Shown: positions 24,896 to 33,507, counted from the stretch's first letter. The stretch is 64,000 nucleotides of DNA from Palsa-1392 sp963819975 (GCA_963819975.1 CAWFYE010000002.1:186001-250000); one strand, 5' to 3'. The notes: generated by a model not told the origin, from the letters alone. A program made the numbers and translations.

Positions 24896-26131
24896 ATGCG
24901 ACGGGTTGTCCTCGCCGCGGTGCTGGTTTCACTTCTCCCGGCGCTGTGGCTTGCGGCAGCCGTCGCGCCCATCGACGAAGGGATTCGATTTCTGGAGGAT
25001 CGAGTCAAACGTGATCCGGATGATTTTATCGCCCAGAATCACCTCGCAACCCGCTATTTAAGAAAGCTGCGTGAGACGGGCGACTACACCTGGCTGGCTG
25101 CGGCGCGCCGCGCCGCGGAGAGATCGCTCGCCGCCGTGCCCCCGGAGCACAACCTGGGCGGGCTGGCCACCCTCGCGCAGTCGCAATTAGCCGCCCATCG
25201 ATTTCCCGAAGCGGTCGCCAGCGCGCAAAAACTGTCCGTGTTGGCACCCGGCAAAAGCTTTTCATTCGCCATCCTCGGAGATGCTCTTCTCGAACATGGC
25301 GATCGCGATCAAGCAAAAGCCGCTTATGAAAAGATGGCGCGCATCGACCCCGCCAGCATCGAGACCCATTCCCGCCGCGCTCACCTCGCGCTTCTCTCCG
25401 GCAATGTGACTGCAGCCCGCGATCAATTTCTGGCGGCACGTTCCGCGGCAAAGGAGATGGTGCCGGAAATAGCGGAGACAGTGGCATGGTGCGATGTCCA
25501 ACTGGGCGCGCTGGCATTCAGTCAGGGCAATTGGGTTGATGCGGAACGCTGCTACGAGCGGGCCCTGAAAGCATATCCCGGTTACTACTCCGCGCTTGAT
25601 CATCTCGCGGAGGTGCGTGCGGCCCAGGAGGATTACGGCGGAGCGCTTGCGCTCTACCAACGGCTGGCGGCGCGATTGCCGCGCCCGGAATTTTTCCAGG
25701 CCATCGGCGACCTGCTGGCGTTTCAGGGCAAGCTCGAGGGGGCGAAGCCGTGGCACGATCGCGCTCTCTCTGCCTACCTAAAGTCGGTCGAGCAGGGCGA
25801 GGTCCATTTCTTCCATCATCTTGCATCATTTTTCTCGGATGTGCGTGAGCAGCCGGCCGAAGCGACCAAGTATGCGCGCCGGGATCTGGAGCTGCGCCAC
25901 ACTGGGGCTGCCCACGAAATGCTGGCCTGGGCGCTCTATCGGGGCGGCGGATTCGAGAAAAGCGTCGCGGAAATAAAACTCGCCCTCTCATCTGGCGAAC
26001 GCTCCGCTCATCTTTTTTATCATGCCGCCATGATCTTCTCCGCCGCCGGCGATTTGAAAGAGGGTCAGCGCTATTTGCGCGAAACGGTCGCGCTTAACCC
26101 CAGGTATAACGCCTTTCACGTTCACCGATGA
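24896..26131 (+). CDS. exported TPR protein in the DUF4331 cluster
   Basis: The ATG at 24896 gives 411 residues starting MRRVVLAAVLVSLLPALWLAAA, a signal peptide or anchor; a GTG 21 bases upstream is an alternative start. The rest is a chain of TPR hairpins (HRFPEAVASAQKLSVLAP, GDRDQAKAAYEKMARIDP, GNWVDAERCYERALKAYP, EDYGGALALYQRLAARLP). The stop overlaps the next start by four bases (ATGA), pointing to coupled translation with the HupE-like protein. No catalytic motif is present. Confidence 0.85.
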   Translation: MRRVVLAAVLVSLLPALWLAAAVAPIDEGIRFLEDRVKRDPDDFIAQNHLATRYLRKLRETGDYTWLAAARRAAERSLAAVPPEHNLGGLATLAQSQLAAHRFPEAVASAQKLSVLAPGKSFSFAILGDALLEHGDRDQAKAAYEKMARIDPASIETHSRRAHLALLSGNVTAARDQFLAARSAAKEMVPEIAETVAWCDVQLGALAFSQGNWVDAERCYERALKAYPGYYSALDHLAEVRAAQEDYGGALALYQRLAARLPRPEFFQAIGDLLAFQGKLEGAKPWHDRALSAYLKSVEQGEVHFFHHLASFFSDVREQPAEATKYARRDLELRHTGAAHEMLAWALYRGGGFEKSVAEIKLALSSGERSAHLFYHAAMIFSAAGDLKEGQRYLRETVALNPRYNAFHVHR

Positions 26132-27246
26132 GATTTGCCGTTGGCCTCTTCAGTTTGCTCGTCGGGACAAAGGAACTCTGCGCCCATCCAGTGGCCCAAG
26201 GCACGATCGAGATTGCGATTTCGAAAGAGAAAATTGAAGTCTGCGCCCGCGTTTCGCCGGAGGAGGTTTTTGTGGCGAATCTGTTCGCGCGCCCAGCTGC
26301 GGGATCGCTCTCCGTCGCCTACGAGCAGCACGGTGATTATCTTCTCAAACATTTGCGCCTCCTCAGCGATGGGCGCGACCTGACCGGGAAAACGATTGCG
26401 TTTATCGCCCCTCAGCCGGGAAGCGCGACCGCGCGCGCAATTTACCATTTCGAATACCCAATCACCATGCGGCCGCGATCCATCGCGCTGGAAGAGGATG
26501 TCCTGAACGAATTCAGTTACGCACCGGGCAATCGCTGGGAAGCAACCTTTCTCGTCCACGTCCGCGAAGGTGCAAAAACGCTGCTCGAAGGCGCCCTCCT
26601 GACTTCCAGGTCGCCGCTCACTATCTCTCTCGCGTCGCCTCCCAGCTCCCGGCGGTTGGCGGTTGATTATCTGCGGCATGGATTCATGCATATCCTCACC
26701 GGCTACGATCATCTGCTCTTTATCAGCGCACTCGCGCTCGCGGTCACGAGTTTCTGGGAGCTGTTTAAAGTAATCGCCGCCTTCACTCTCGCTCACACCG
26801 TTACCCTCACGCTTTCCGTCCTCGACCTCGTGCGAATGTCCCCGAAAATCGTCGAGCCGATGATCGCGCTCAGCATCGTGATCGTCGCGCTCCAGAATGT
26901 TTGCTGGCCACTTCGCAGCCACGGCAGAACCCGTTTGGGCGTGGCTTTTTTCTTCGGCCTTTTTCACGGACTCGGCTTCGCTGGCGGGCTCCTCGCGGTC
27001 ATGGCTGAGTTGCCTGGGTCCTCTGTGGCGCTGGCTATCATTGCCTTTAGTGCCGGGGTCGAGATTGGCCACCAGTGCATGATCCTTCCGCTTTTTGGGT
27101 TGACCAGGCTGGTTCGCGCCAGGTCAGGACGCACTCGCTCGGCCTATCCGGCGGGAGAATTTCTTTTCCGGGGCGGCTCCGCCCTTATTTGCCTCTTTGG
27201 CTTCTTTTATCTCGTCACTGCGCTCAATCAGCTCGGGCGGCTTTGA
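26128..27246 (+). CDS. HupE/UreJ-family membrane protein
   Basis: A 372-residue protein with an N-terminal signal and ~190-residue exported domain, then about six membrane helices. The hallmark GFMHILTGYDHLLFI opens the membrane part, followed by FTLAHTVTLTLSVL and FGLFHGLGFAGGL, with histidines suited to metal binding. HupE/UreJ proteins are thought to transport nickel or other metals; the large N-terminal domain is typical of the longer HupE-like group next to DUF4331 and TPR genes. It is the last gene of that set. Confidence 0.88.
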   Translation: MRFAVGLFSLLVGTKELCAHPVAQGTIEIAISKEKIEVCARVSPEEVFVANLFARPAAGSLSVAYEQHGDYLLKHLRLLSDGRDLTGKTIAFIAPQPGSATARAIYHFEYPITMRPRSIALEEDVLNEFSYAPGNRWEATFLVHVREGAKTLLEGALLTSRSPLTISLASPPSSRRLAVDYLRHGFMHILTGYDHLLFISALALAVTSFWELFKVIAAFTLAHTVTLTLSVLDLVRMSPKIVEPMIALSIVIVALQNVCWPLRSHGRTRLGVAFFFGLFHGLGFAGGLLAVMAELPGSSVALAIIAFSAGVEIGHQCMILPLFGLTRLVRARSGRTRSAYPAGEFLFRGGSALICLFGFFYLVTALNQLGRL

Positions 27247-27282
27247 GTCAGGTTTTCGATTGTTTCCGCCGCGGAACGGATC

Positions 27283-27711
27283 CTACAACTCGAGCGAGAA
27301 ATGGTGCGAGGCGATGATCATCCGCTTCGTCAGGTAAAAGCGATGGGCGGCAAACCGCTGCACCCCCGAATCCAACTCCAACTTGCCGCAACCGGCCGCC
27401 CGCGCCTCTGCCACCAGCCAGTCAAATAGCGCCCCGCCGCAGCCTAACGACCGTACTTCCGCGTCCGTCACCAGATCGTCGACGTAGCAAAACCGCCCGG
27501 AAAAGAGCGACTCTGTCATTCGGTAACCGGCCACCGCCCGTACCGCACCTTCATCTTCCAGGAAGGCCATCCGATATCCATCCGAGCGTTGCCGTTCCAC
27601 CTGTTCGACAAACCTCACCTCGTCCTCGAAATGCGTCCGCAACTGCCGCATGACCGGAAAACAGCGCGCGATTTCCGCCTTCGTCAGTGCTTCCGCGATT
27701 TCGTTTGGCAT
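27283..27711 (-). CDS. GNAT-family N-acetyltransferase
   Basis: The ATG at 27709-27711, behind a purine-rich GGAAGAGGAAGGAA, gives 142 residues. The acetyl-CoA-binding segment lies in VDDLVTDAEVRSLGCGGALFDWLVAEARAAGC, with the V-x-x-x-x-R/G-x-G-x-G/A pattern slightly degenerate. The later LDSGVQRFAAHRFYLTKRMII is typical of GNATs acting on small molecules or proteins. The substrate is unknown. Confidence 0.88.
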   Translation of the reverse strand: MPNEIAEALTKAEIARCFPVMRQLRTHFEDEVRFVEQVERQRSDGYRMAFLEDEGAVRAVAGYRMTESLFSGRFCYVDDLVTDAEVRSLGCGGALFDWLVAEARAAGCGKLELDSGVQRFAAHRFYLTKRMIIASHHFSLEL

Positions 27712-27775
27712 CGGTTCCTTCCTCTTCCTGCGATTCTGTTTTTGATATGGCAGCAGCCCGCGGGAACACAATTCG

Positions 27776-28546
27776 TCATTCGTTAGGGGAAATTGAGACC
27801 GGACTCTCGCTCGCGGGCAGCTGTGTGGAACGTGCCGGCCCGCGCCGCTTTTGCCCCAGCTCTTCCAGCAGCTCGATCTGAATCTGCTGGATCTCGAAAA
27901 GCCGGTTGTACTGCTTGCGCAAAAGATGATCGATCTTTTCGTGCAGGTGCCGAATTTCCAACTCGGCTTTCAGGTTCACCTTGTAATCGTTCTCGGCTCG
28001 GGCCCGGTCGCGCGCCTCGGTCCGGTTTTGGCTCATCATGATGACCGGCGCCTGCAAGGCCGCGAGGCAGGACAGGATCAGGTTCATCAGGATAAAGGGA
28101 TACGGATCAAAGGCGCGGAGTGCGAGCACGACGGTGTTGATGATGATCCAGACGAAGAGCACCGCACCGAATATCATGATGAAGGTCCAACTGCCGCCGA
28201 ACGACGCGATTCGATCGGATAGGTGTTCCCCGAAAGTCAGCTCCTGTTCAAATTCCTTCCCGATGTTCTCGGAAAGAATCTCGTGCTGCTGCAGGCTGTC
28301 GATCACTTCCTGGTCGAGCGCGGTCAGTTCGCCGACTTCGTCCCGCAGGACTTCCTTCACGTAATCGCGCCGCAAACGGCCGAGATCGTTGAAACAGACG
28401 AAACCCTTCGGATCGAAGGTCGGGACGCTTTTCTGAATGAAATCGATGAGCGAAGGGCGGAGCAATTCGCCCGGCGTCCCGGCATTGGGCGAGGTCGCCT
28501 GATGACAAATCTGGCACTGCGGCTTGGAATTCTCCGCCACGGCCAT
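27776..28546 (-). CDS. DUF1003 membrane protein
   Basis: A 256-residue protein with ATG at 28544-28546. The central block SFGGSWTFIMIFGAVLFVWI and RAFDPYPFILMNLILSCLAA with QAPVIMMSQNR is the DUF1003 signature, two membrane helices followed by a conserved soluble helix (DYKVNLKAELEIRHLHEKID). The N-terminus has two CxxC-like cysteines (CQICHQA), a possible metal site. The function is unknown. The gene is divergent from ruvC, 106 bases apart, and ends P-N-E next to a CCTAACGA word. Confidence 0.9.
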   Translation of the reverse strand: MAVAENSKPQCQICHQATSPNAGTPGELLRPSLIDFIQKSVPTFDPKGFVCFNDLGRLRRDYVKEVLRDEVGELTALDQEVIDSLQQHEILSENIGKEFEQELTFGEHLSDRIASFGGSWTFIMIFGAVLFVWIIINTVVLALRAFDPYPFILMNLILSCLAALQAPVIMMSQNRTEARDRARAENDYKVNLKAELEIRHLHEKIDHLLRKQYNRLFEIQQIQIELLEELGQKRRGPARSTQLPASESPVSISPNE

Positions 28547-28652
28547 GAATGAAACCAAACCGGCGGCCCTTGTCGACTTCCGTCTTGAAGCGACCGACGC
28601 GGAACCTAAGCTTGCTTATGCTCCGCACTACCGCTCTTCACTTGGCCTAAGG

Positions 28653-29156
28653 ATGCGTGTCCTGGCGATTGACGCGTCCTTGCGCAATTCGGGCGTCGCG
28701 ATTATCGATTCCGCTGGCGGGAAATTTCAGGCGCTTCATTTCGGAGTCATCAAAAATTCGAGTTCGCTCACGATGTCCTCCTGCCTGGTCGCGATTCATG
28801 ATCGGCTGGCCGAGTTGATTCATCAGCACGAGCCCGATTGTTGCGCGCTCGAGGCGGTCATCTATGTGCAAAGCCACAAGACCGCGATCACATTGGGCGC
28901 GGCCCGTGGGGCGGCGATCCTTGCCGCGGCTGGGCGTGGACTTTCGATTTTTGAGTATGCGCCGAAGCGCATCAAACAGGCGACGGTGGGCAACGGTTCG
29001 GCCGACAAATCGCAGGTTGCTTTCATGGTGCGGGCCCTCCTCAGCCTTACGGAAACGCCGGGCCCGGACGCCGCCGACGCGCTCGCCATCGGGCTCACTC
29101 ATTTGCGCGCCCAGGAGGGCGTGCGCGTCGGTTTACCGGCCTCGGCTCGGATATGA
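28653..29156 (+). CDS. ruvC: Holliday-junction resolvase RuvC
   Basis: The ATG at 28653 gives 167 residues and starts at the catalytic strand (MRVLAIDASLRNSGVAII); the open frame continues upstream without resemblance. Catalytic acids are Asp in AIDASL, Glu in ALEAVIY, and the Asp pair in GPDAADALAIGL. RuvC cuts four-way junctions with RuvAB during recombinational repair; ruvA and ruvB are not in the window. The stop overlaps the lipB start by four bases. Confidence 0.95.
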   Translation: MRVLAIDASLRNSGVAIIDSAGGKFQALHFGVIKNSSSLTMSSCLVAIHDRLAELIHQHEPDCCALEAVIYVQSHKTAITLGAARGAAILAAAGRGLSIFEYAPKRIKQATVGNGSADKSQVAFMVRALLSLTETPGPDAADALAIGLTHLRAQEGVRVGLPASARI

Positions 29157-29833
29157 AGCCGGCGCTTGAAACACGTTGGTTAGGCCGGATCGATTTTGCG
29201 GACGCGCTTGCGCGGCAGGAGGAACTGGTGCGCGCAAAGCGTGCGGATCCGGTTGCGCCGGACGAACTCTGGCTGCTCGAGCACGAACCGGTTTACACGA
29301 TTGGCCGCACTCCCGATCAATCGAGTCTGCGCGGCGCGGCGCATCTTCCGCATCCGCAGTTCGCAATCAATCGCGGCGGGCAGGCGACCTATCACGGTCC
29401 GGGCCAGTTGGTCGGTTACTTTCTGCTCGACTTGCGCCGTCACGGGCAGGATCTGCATCGCTATCTGCGCTGGATCGAATCGCTCCTGATCGAGCTGCTC
29501 GCTTCCTATAAAATAAATGCCACAACGCGCGCCGGTCTGACCGGTGTCTGGATCGGGCAGCGCAAAATCGCTTCGATCGGCGTCGGCGTGCGGCATTGGA
29601 TCGCGATGCACGGCTTCGCTCTCAACGTGCAGGGCGATCTCTCGCCTTTCAACGCGATCACACCCTGCGGAATCGCGGATGTGACGATGACGTCGATCGA
29701 AAAAGAAACCGGCATTGTCTATTCGGTCCAGGATGTGGCCAACCAAACCGCGCACTTGGCGAGAGCGCGCATCGCCGAAATGGCGCATAAGACTCGGCGC
29801 CGGCGCTCGACAGAAACGCTGGTTGTTCTTTAG
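29153..29833 (+). CDS. lipB: lipoyl(octanoyl) transferase
   Basis: A 226-residue enzyme that moves octanoyl from acyl-carrier protein to lipoyl domains. The family blocks are RGGQATYHGPGQLVGYFLLD, GVWIGQRKIASIGVGVRHW (catalytic Lys) and FNAITPCGIADVTMTS (catalytic Cys). The start overlaps the ruvC stop (ATGA). The C-terminus is slightly longer and basic (KTRRRRS). lipA is not in the window. Confidence 0.95.
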   Translation: MKPALETRWLGRIDFADALARQEELVRAKRADPVAPDELWLLEHEPVYTIGRTPDQSSLRGAAHLPHPQFAINRGGQATYHGPGQLVGYFLLDLRRHGQDLHRYLRWIESLLIELLASYKINATTRAGLTGVWIGQRKIASIGVGVRHWIAMHGFALNVQGDLSPFNAITPCGIADVTMTSIEKETGIVYSVQDVANQTAHLARARIAEMAHKTRRRRSTETLVVL

Positions 29834-29839
29834 TGAAGA

Positions 29840-30658
29840 ATGGCCATCCCATTGGAAGACAATTTCACCGACATCATCGGCAAGGCGCAGCGCGGACTTG
29901 GAATTTCCGATAGTCAGCTCGCGGAAAAATCCGGCGCGGACTCGGAAAAAATCCGTCAACTGCGCGATGGGAAATTCGATCGTGCGACGAGCGATCGGGT
30001 CGCGCCGCTGCTCCAGCTCGATCCTCAGGCCTTGGCTGAGTTTGCCCAGTCGAAGTGGCAGCCTAACGAAATCGCGCTCGAGGGCCTGGCTCAGTTCAAC
30101 ACCCCGTATCACGACATGCAGGTGAACGCATATCTTGTCTGGGACCCGGTGAGCAAAGAGGCAATCGCTTTCGATAGCGGGGCGGATTGCTCCGCTATGC
30201 TGGCGAAGGCAAAGAATGACGGCCTAACGATCAAGCTCATTCTTCTTACCCACGCGCATCCTGACCACGTGGCCGACCTCGATCGTCTTGCGGAAGCGAC
30301 CGGCGCGCCGATTTATCTCTCGAGCCGGGAGGAGGCGAACGGGGCGCAGGCGATCGAAGAAGGAAAAAAATTCTCTGTCGGCGGATTGCAGGTCGAGTCG
30401 CGTCTCACATCGGGTCATTCTCCCGGCGGGATAACATTCGTGATATCCGGGCTCGCTCGGCCCGTGGCGATCGTGGGCGACTCGCTTTTCGCTGGCTCGA
30501 TGGGCGGCGGCAACGTCTCCTATCAGGATGCCGTCCGGAACAATCTCGAAAAAATCCTCACCCTGCCTGACAACACCGTGCTCTGCCCTGGCCACGGTCC
30601 GCTCACCACGGTGGGCGAAGAGAAAAAACACAACGCCTTTTTTGCCGGGCGCATCTGA
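29840..30658 (+). CDS. helix-turn-helix-like domain fused to glyoxalase-II-type MBL hydrolase
   Basis: A 272-residue protein. Residues 1-70 resemble an XRE-type DNA-binding helical bundle (GISDSQLAEKSGADSEKIRQ); residues ~85-272 are a metallo-beta-lactamase fold with the metal motif THAHPDHVADLD, then GHSPGG, GDSLFAGSMGG and CPGHGPLTT. The second part matches glyoxalase II-like thioester hydrolases. The N-terminal domain could be a non-DNA-binding remnant. It begins 7 bases after lipB and ends 5 bases before the next dehydrogenase, so ruvC-lipB-MBL-dehydrogenase is probably one transcript. Confidence 0.85.
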   Translation: MAIPLEDNFTDIIGKAQRGLGISDSQLAEKSGADSEKIRQLRDGKFDRATSDRVAPLLQLDPQALAEFAQSKWQPNEIALEGLAQFNTPYHDMQVNAYLVWDPVSKEAIAFDSGADCSAMLAKAKNDGLTIKLILLTHAHPDHVADLDRLAEATGAPIYLSSREEANGAQAIEEGKKFSVGGLQVESRLTSGHSPGGITFVISGLARPVAIVGDSLFAGSMGGGNVSYQDAVRNNLEKILTLPDNTVLCPGHGPLTTVGEEKKHNAFFAGRI

Positions 30659-30662
30659 TCTT

Positions 30663-31547
30663 ATGAACATTGCATTCGTTGGAGTTGGCCGGATGGGCGC
30701 GAACATGGCGCGCCGCCTCAAGGATAAGGGCTTTCAAATCACGGCGGTTTACGACGCGCATCGGCCCAGTGCGACGACTCTCGCCCAGGAAATTGGCAGC
30801 TTCGCCAGCCAGTCATTAGGCAAAGTGACCGCGGCGGCGGATGTGATTATCACCGTGGTTTCGGACGATGCTGCGATGCGCCAGATTTTTTCCGGACCCG
30901 ACGACAACCTGCTCGTTAACGGGCAGGGAAAGCTGTTTATCAACTGCGCTACCGTTTCCCCCGAGGTGCACCTCGAGGTCGAGGGCCTGGCGCAAAAAGC
31001 CGGCGCTGAGACGCTCGAAACCTGCATGGCCTCGAGCATCACCCAGGCGCGCGAAGGATCGCTTTACCTGATGTGCGGCGGCGAAAAATCCGCGTTCGAC
31101 CGGGCCGAGCCGATCCTGCAGGCGCTCGGCTCCACGATTCGCTACATCGGCAAATCGGGGCAGGCCGCGAAAGTGAAGGCGCTCGTAAACATGGTGATGA
31201 ACATCAACACCGCCGGCCTGGCCGAGGGACTGGGGCTGGGTGACGCGCTCGGGCTTGATCTCACGATGTTGCGTGAAGTGTTCAGCGAGACCGGCGCCGG
31301 TTCCCGTGTTCTCCAGACGGATGGTGAGGACATGCAAAATCGCGATCACGCCTGTTTCTTCTCCGCCGCGCACGCCGCGAAGGACAGCGGCATCGCTTTG
31401 CATCTTGCGGAAATGGCGGGGCTCAAGCTTCCGCTGGCGCGCGCGACCAAGTCGCAATACGACCGGATGATTTTCGAAGGCCTGGGCGAGCTCGACAAAT
31501 CCGGCGTCGCGGAGCTGACCTTCAAAGGCCGGGGCCCTGATAAGTGA
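30663..31547 (+). CDS. 3-hydroxyisobutyrate dehydrogenase-family oxidoreductase
   Basis: The ATG at 30663 starts the NAD(P)-binding strand (MNIAFVGVGRMGANMARRL), giving 294 residues; a longer frame upstream overlaps the MBL gene. The fold has an N-terminal Rossmann domain and a helical C-terminal domain with the conserved lysine region GQAAKVKALVNMVM. The usual substrate loop (DAPVSGG) is altered to CMASSITQAREG, so the substrate is probably not 3-hydroxyisobutyrate itself; semialdehyde and imine reductases are in the same family. The last 26 bases overlap the end of fdhD on the other strand. Confidence 0.88.
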   Translation: MNIAFVGVGRMGANMARRLKDKGFQITAVYDAHRPSATTLAQEIGSFASQSLGKVTAAADVIITVVSDDAAMRQIFSGPDDNLLVNGQGKLFINCATVSPEVHLEVEGLAQKAGAETLETCMASSITQAREGSLYLMCGGEKSAFDRAEPILQALGSTIRYIGKSGQAAKVKALVNMVMNINTAGLAEGLGLGDALGLDLTMLREVFSETGAGSRVLQTDGEDMQNRDHACFFSAAHAAKDSGIALHLAEMAGLKLPLARATKSQYDRMIFEGLGELDKSGVAELTFKGRGPDK

Positions 31548-32355
31548 CCCGATCCTCTCCGGCGTAGACGTTCATCGTATCGCCGCGGAGGAAGCCGATG
31601 ACCGTCTGATTGTTGGCTCGGGCAAACTCGATCGCGAGGCTGGTCGGGGCGGAGATGGCGGCGATGATTGCGATCCCAGCAGCGAGCGCTTTCTGCGTCA
31701 TTTCGAAAGAGACGCGTCCGCTGAGCAGAAGGATGCAATTGCCTAACGGGAGCTGCTTTGCGAGCAGCTGATGGCCGATCAATTTGTCGAGCGCGTTGTG
31801 CCGCCCGACATCCTCGCGCAGGAGCACCAGCTTACCGCTCGCATCGAAGAGCGCGCAGGCATGCAGGCCGCCGGTGCGCTGAAATGTTTTTTGCGCAGCA
31901 GCCAGCTTTTCCGGGAGCTGAAGCAACACCTGCATGTCGATCAAAGGCGCAGTTTTGATTGACGGAAACTGCTGCATCGCCGCTTCGATCGTCGCCTTGC
32001 CACAGATTCCGCAGCTCGAAGAGCTGAAAACGTGACGGCTCAACTTCGTGAGATCGAATTTCGATGGATCGGTCAGCGTAACATCTATGCCGTTGCCGGA
32101 CGACCCCTCATCCGTTAGGCAGGAAGTGATCTCGAAAATATCCGTCCCGTTGCGCACGATGCCTTCGGTCAGGAGAAAGCCGGCGGCTAGTTCGCGATCG
32201 TGTCCCGGGGTGCGCATTACGACCGCGACGCTTTTGCCTTCGATACGAATCTCAAGCGGCTCTTCGACGGCGGCTTCGTCCGGAGCGGCCGGGAAAAATT
32301 TGCCCTCGCGATACCTTACGACTTCGATCGCTTTGGCAGTATCCCGGTTTTTCAA
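31522..32355 (-). CDS. fdhD: FdhD formate dehydrogenase accessory sulfurtransferase
   Basis: A 277-residue protein passing sulfur from a desulfurase to the molybdenum cofactor of formate dehydrogenase. It has the CxxC pair Cys115/Cys118 (SSSSCGICGKA), the GGLHACALFD block and EDVGRHNALDKLIG. The start is TTG at 32353-32355, overlapping the mobA stop (TTGA). The formate dehydrogenase itself is not in the window. The 3' end overlaps the convergent dehydrogenase gene by 26 bases. Confidence 0.95.
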   Translation of the reverse strand: MKNRDTAKAIEVVRYREGKFFPAAPDEAAVEEPLEIRIEGKSVAVVMRTPGHDRELAAGFLLTEGIVRNGTDIFEITSCLTDEGSSGNGIDVTLTDPSKFDLTKLSRHVFSSSSCGICGKATIEAAMQQFPSIKTAPLIDMQVLLQLPEKLAAAQKTFQRTGGLHACALFDASGKLVLLREDVGRHNALDKLIGHQLLAKQLPLGNCILLLSGRVSFEMTQKALAAGIAIIAAISAPTSLAIEFARANNQTVIGFLRGDTMNVYAGEDRVTYQGPGL

Positions 32356-32888
32356 AGGTCGCAGAGTGTGTTGAGGTTTTTGAAAAGCACAGACTCGGCT
32401 TCAGAGATTTTTCGCTCCGTGAGAAGTCGCTGGTCTATCGCGTGGCGGACAAAATCTTGCATCGAGAAATCGCCGCTGCTCAGCTTCTGCGCGGCAAGCG
32501 AAGCGCACGTTGCGGGGTAAACGGCAGCGAGCGGTTCGAATCCAGCAGAGCCTCGCGGGACTGCGCCGTGGCTAAGCGAACGAAGAAAATCCGCGGTCAT
32601 CCAAGGAAGATCTACCGCCAGCACGACGAGGAAAGGCGTCGTGCATCTCTGCAAAGCGGCGGTCACTCCGGCGAGGGGGCCGGCGTCTGCAATTTCGTCG
32701 GCGACGATTTCGCAGTCGCTCCATTCTGGGTGGGGCGGGCCAGAGATCATCAGCTGCGCGGGCGACAATTCTCTCAGCGTTCCGAGCTGGCGACGCCAAA
32801 GCAGTTCGCCTTCAATCTCGAGAAACGCCTTGTCGCGGCCCATGCGTGAGGACTTTCCGCCCGCGAGGAGGACGGCACTGCAGCGCAT
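32352..32888 (-). CDS. mobA: molybdenum cofactor guanylyltransferase
   Basis: The ATG at 32886-32888 gives 178 residues with the nucleotidyltransferase start CSAVLLAGGKSSRMGRDKAF. The later DAGPLAGVTAAL and VLAVDLPWMTADFL are MobA blocks. The enzyme adds GMP to Mo-molybdopterin to make the bis-MGD form used by formate dehydrogenases, fitting the downstream fdhD. Its ATG follows directly on the MOSC stop inside a CCTAACGATG string. Confidence 0.92.
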   Translation of the reverse strand: MRCSAVLLAGGKSSRMGRDKAFLEIEGELLWRRQLGTLRELSPAQLMISGPPHPEWSDCEIVADEIADAGPLAGVTAALQRCTTPFLVVLAVDLPWMTADFLRSLSHGAVPRGSAGFEPLAAVYPATCASLAAQKLSSGDFSMQDFVRHAIDQRLLTERKISEAESVLFKNLNTLCDL

Positions 32889-32890
32889 CG

Positions 32891-33385
32891 TTAGGGCCGT
32901 GCGGCCGGTTGCAGAACCTTCAACTGCGCCTCTCCCAGACTGATCCGGCCATCGCTTAGAATCCGAGCCCGTAGTCCGCCGCGGCCGGCGAGAAATTTCT
33001 CCGCGCCCGGAGCAAAAGCGGTGTCCATCCAGGCGCAGGGATCGCAATGCCCGCTGCCGCGAAACTGCACGCCCTGCAGTTCGAAATCCGCGCCAATCAG
33101 CTCCACCAAGTCGACGCCGGAAACGACGATATTGCGGCGCAGGACGCCCGGAGATTTGTCCGCGATGCCGAAGTGGCGCGCCATCTCGGTAAAGACTTCC
33201 GCGGAGAAAAACGTAATCTGCCCTTTGTAATTTTCCCGGTAATCGAAGAAGCGATCGTCGCGAATACCGCGGCCGGCAACGCACTCGATCTGATTCCCTT
33301 CGACGAGAGGGAAATCGTCCGGCGTCTGGCCGTAGTGGCCATAAAAGTTGTGACCGGGAGAGGTGAAAATTCGTTCGATAATCAT
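32891..33385 (-). CDS. MOSC-domain protein
   Basis: The ATG at 33383-33385 gives 164 residues beginning MIIERIFTSPGHNFYGHYG; earlier starts lie in the heptad repeat and are rejected. The MOSC pattern includes RGIRDDRFFDY, LRRNIVVSGVDL and the conserved cysteine in RGSGHCDPCAWMD. MOSC proteins carry sulfur or bind molybdenum cofactor. It is the first gene of MOSC-mobA-fdhD, a compact cofactor-maturation operon with near-zero spacing. Confidence 0.9.
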   Translation of the reverse strand: MIIERIFTSPGHNFYGHYGQTPDDFPLVEGNQIECVAGRGIRDDRFFDYRENYKGQITFFSAEVFTEMARHFGIADKSPGVLRRNIVVSGVDLVELIGADFELQGVQFRGSGHCDPCAWMDTAFAPGAEKFLAGRGGLRARILSDGRISLGEAQLKVLQPAARP

Positions 33386-33405
33386 GCAGCAGTGGAGGGG
33401 ATCCG

Positions 33406-33502
33406 GAAACGTCCAACGTCCAACGCTCAACGTCCAACGTCGAAATCGGGAAGACTCTCTGCTTTGAACGTTGGACGTTGAGCGTTGGACGTTGGACGTT
33501 TC
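33406..33502. repeat. 35-bp perfect inverted repeat built of AACGTCC heptads
   Basis: The arms 33406-33440 and 33468-33502 are exact reverse complements separated by 27 bases. Each arm is made of 7-base units AACGTCC/AACGCTC, read on the other arm as GGACGTT/GAGCGTT. It lies between the divergent MOSC and ABC-exporter genes, ending six bases before the latter's ATG. The hairpin would be very stable; function is unknown. Confidence 0.9.
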
Positions 33503-33507
33503 TGCTA

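Noticed and set aside
32520..32545. A GGTTCGAATCC-like string resembling a tRNA T-loop
   Set aside because: It lies inside mobA codons (FEPLAAV region), and no acceptor stem, anticodon arm or CCA can be built around it. The similar string near 37890 is inside prcA.
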